This document shows, one piece after another, positions 21,865 through 22,772 of a stretch of DNA of 22,772 nt (position 1 is its first letter; every line of letters starts with the position of its first letter). Source of the DNA: a virus; IMG/VR virus record IMGVR_UViG_3300009506_000200, positions 1 through 22,772 of that record, one strand, 5' to 3'. Both the position numbers and the translations under genes were made by a program. The notes beneath the pieces are model-generated. The model made no database searches and was not told the DNA's origin. It worked only from the letters and a program-made list of their open reading frames with translations.

Positions 21865-22772
21865 TTATTCAGCAGCTTTCGACTTACGACGAGAACGAAT
21901 CTTCGCGAGAATGTCCTCACCATCAGCGTCCAGTTCTGTTTCGCCTGCAGGCTCTTCAACAGAGGCTGACTTGGCAGCGACAACAGGAACGTCATCGTTG
22001 TCATCGTCAGTTGTTGCAGGAGCAGGCTTGCTTGCAGTTGCCTTAACAGCAGCAGCAAACCCACCAGACGAACCCTCATCAAGAGGAGTACCAGACATGG
22101 CTGCGTTCAGCAGAGCTTCTGTCTTTTCCAGACCTGGGTTTGGAGGTAGGAGTGTTGAAAGATCAACAGATTCTTCTTCGATCATTGCGATCGTGTCTTC
22201 GTCGAGGTCGGAAGGACGACGAGCGAAGTTGGAACCAAGAGCGTAGGTTGAATAGTCACCCTGAGCTGACTTCTTGATGGTGAAGTTGTATCCACCTTCG
22301 TAAGCATAAGGGATCGTATCAAGATCACCACTTTCAAAAGCAGCCTTGATGATACCAAACAACTGGTAACCTAGGTTGATGAAACGAATCTTACCCTCGT
22401 GGTTTTCTTTTGTTTCCTTGTCGACTTCGAGTGGATCTTCCACAACGAGAACCTGACCGATATGCTGACGCTTCTTCCAGTACTTCTTGCCGTTAGCTTC
22501 ATCCTTGGCTTTGTAGTACTGTTGAGAAACGGCGCAGATTGGGCAATCCTCACCGTACATGCTTAGGCATGGAGTGGAACGCTTCTCACCATTGATAATA
22601 AGGTTATGCATAACCTTCTCAACCAGGAAGCCCATTGGGTTATCTTCGTTCTTGTCTGGAAGAAAACGAATTACCGCCTGGGAATCCATTGGCATTGTAA
22701 AGAAGGTGTAGTAGTTGCTTGGACGGCCGCCTGAAGAACGCTCAGGGGTTTTGAATGCACTTTGTAGACCAG
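21865..22772 (-). CDS. 32: gp32-like ssDNA-binding protein (N-terminus cut by window edge)
   Basis: The frame is open to the right edge, so the true start lies outside; an internal ATG at 22695 should not be taken as the start. The visible N-terminal part (SNYYTFFTMPMDSQAVIRFL followed by PDKNE) matches the gp32 core motif in which T4 reads QAVIRFLPSKNDE. A zinc-binding cluster C-x7-C-x2-C (CLSMYGEDCPIC) follows, then QHIGQVLVVEDPL, as in T4's ANILVVKDP. The end is a disordered tail of Ala/Asp/Glu-rich stretches (TTDDDNDD; ETELDADGED), the acidic C-terminus that recruits partners in T4. Here it ends in an unusual basic tip (IRSRRKSKAAE). It coats ssDNA for replication and UvsX/UvsY recombination. 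Confidence 0.92.
   Translation of the reverse strand, partial: GLQSAFKTPERSSGGRPSNYYTFFTMPMDSQAVIRFLPDKNEDNPMGFLVEKVMHNLIINGEKRSTPCLSMYGEDCPICAVSQQYYKAKDEANGKKYWKKRQHIGQVLVVEDPLEVDKETKENHEGKIRFINLGYQLFGIIKAAFESGDLDTIPYAYEGGYNFTIKKSAQGDYSTYALGSNFARRPSDLDEDTIAMIEEESVDLSTLLPPNPGLEKTEALLNAAMSGTPLDEGSSGGFAAAVKATASKPAPATTDDDNDDVPVVAAKSASVEEPAGETELDADGEDILAKIRSRRKSKAAE

Noticed and set aside
21865-22695. gp32 as a complete gene starting at the ATG at 22695
   Set aside because: The frame continues upstream to the window edge and encodes more gp32-like sequence (SNYYTFFT before MPMDSQAVIRFL), so this ATG is internal.

Overview
This window looks like part of a T4-like (myovirus-type) phage genome. The evidence is a set of recognisable T4-family replication and recombination proteins: gp32 ssDNA-binding protein, UvsX, UvsY, UvsW, the gp44 clamp-loader ATPase and a probable gp62. 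They sit beside tail-fibre and tail-spike genes, and two exact copies of the T4 late-promoter octamer TATAAATA lie just upstream of genes. The fibre motif YGKG..NYGE...EN..HLLENF, the 317-residue membrane protein and several conserved small proteins recall marine/aquatic T4-like phages from memory. The host cannot be named from the window. A full-consensus sigma70-type promoter suggests an ordinary bacterial host polymerase. I saw no tRNA, rRNA, CRISPR, integrase, transposase or reverse transcriptase.

Every credible gene is on the minus strand, so transcription runs from high to low coordinates and packing is very tight. In transcription order: (1) 22772-18392 is the DNA recombination/replication block: gp32 (cut by the window edge), uvsX, a 71-residue protein, a DNA polymerase beta-type nucleotidyltransferase, a 173-residue unknown and uvsY. 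(2) uvsW follows, overlapping uvsY, then two unknowns (16868-15963). (3) A TATAAATA late promoter precedes a Lys/Glu-rich protein and a GroES-like protein. A CATAAATA element inside an RBS-sequestering hairpin precedes a four-helix membrane/coiled-coil protein. (4) 14136-11052 holds five virion-like proteins that form a partial tandem duplication (A-B-C-A'-B'), the last fused to a LamG-like domain. (5) A consensus sigma70 promoter starts a second replication operon: gp44, four small unknowns, probable gp62 and a zinc-finger protein. (6) A TATAAATA late promoter starts the tail-fibre cluster: three fibres sharing an N-terminal motif, a short fibre sharing a C-terminal tip with the first, a fibre-assembly-like protein and a beta-helix tail spike that runs off the left edge.

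The genes form two functional groups. One is DNA metabolism: UvsX/UvsY/gp32 strand exchange, UvsW branch-migration helicase and clamp loading. The other is adhesion: a modular fibre/spike array with duplicated and swapped domains. The most unusual signal is the tripeptide Gly-Ser-Pro. It occurs 28 times in eight fibre/virion-like proteins and not once in the replication or regulatory proteins. Its codons vary from copy to copy, and at some sites it looks inserted into otherwise ordinary fibre motifs.
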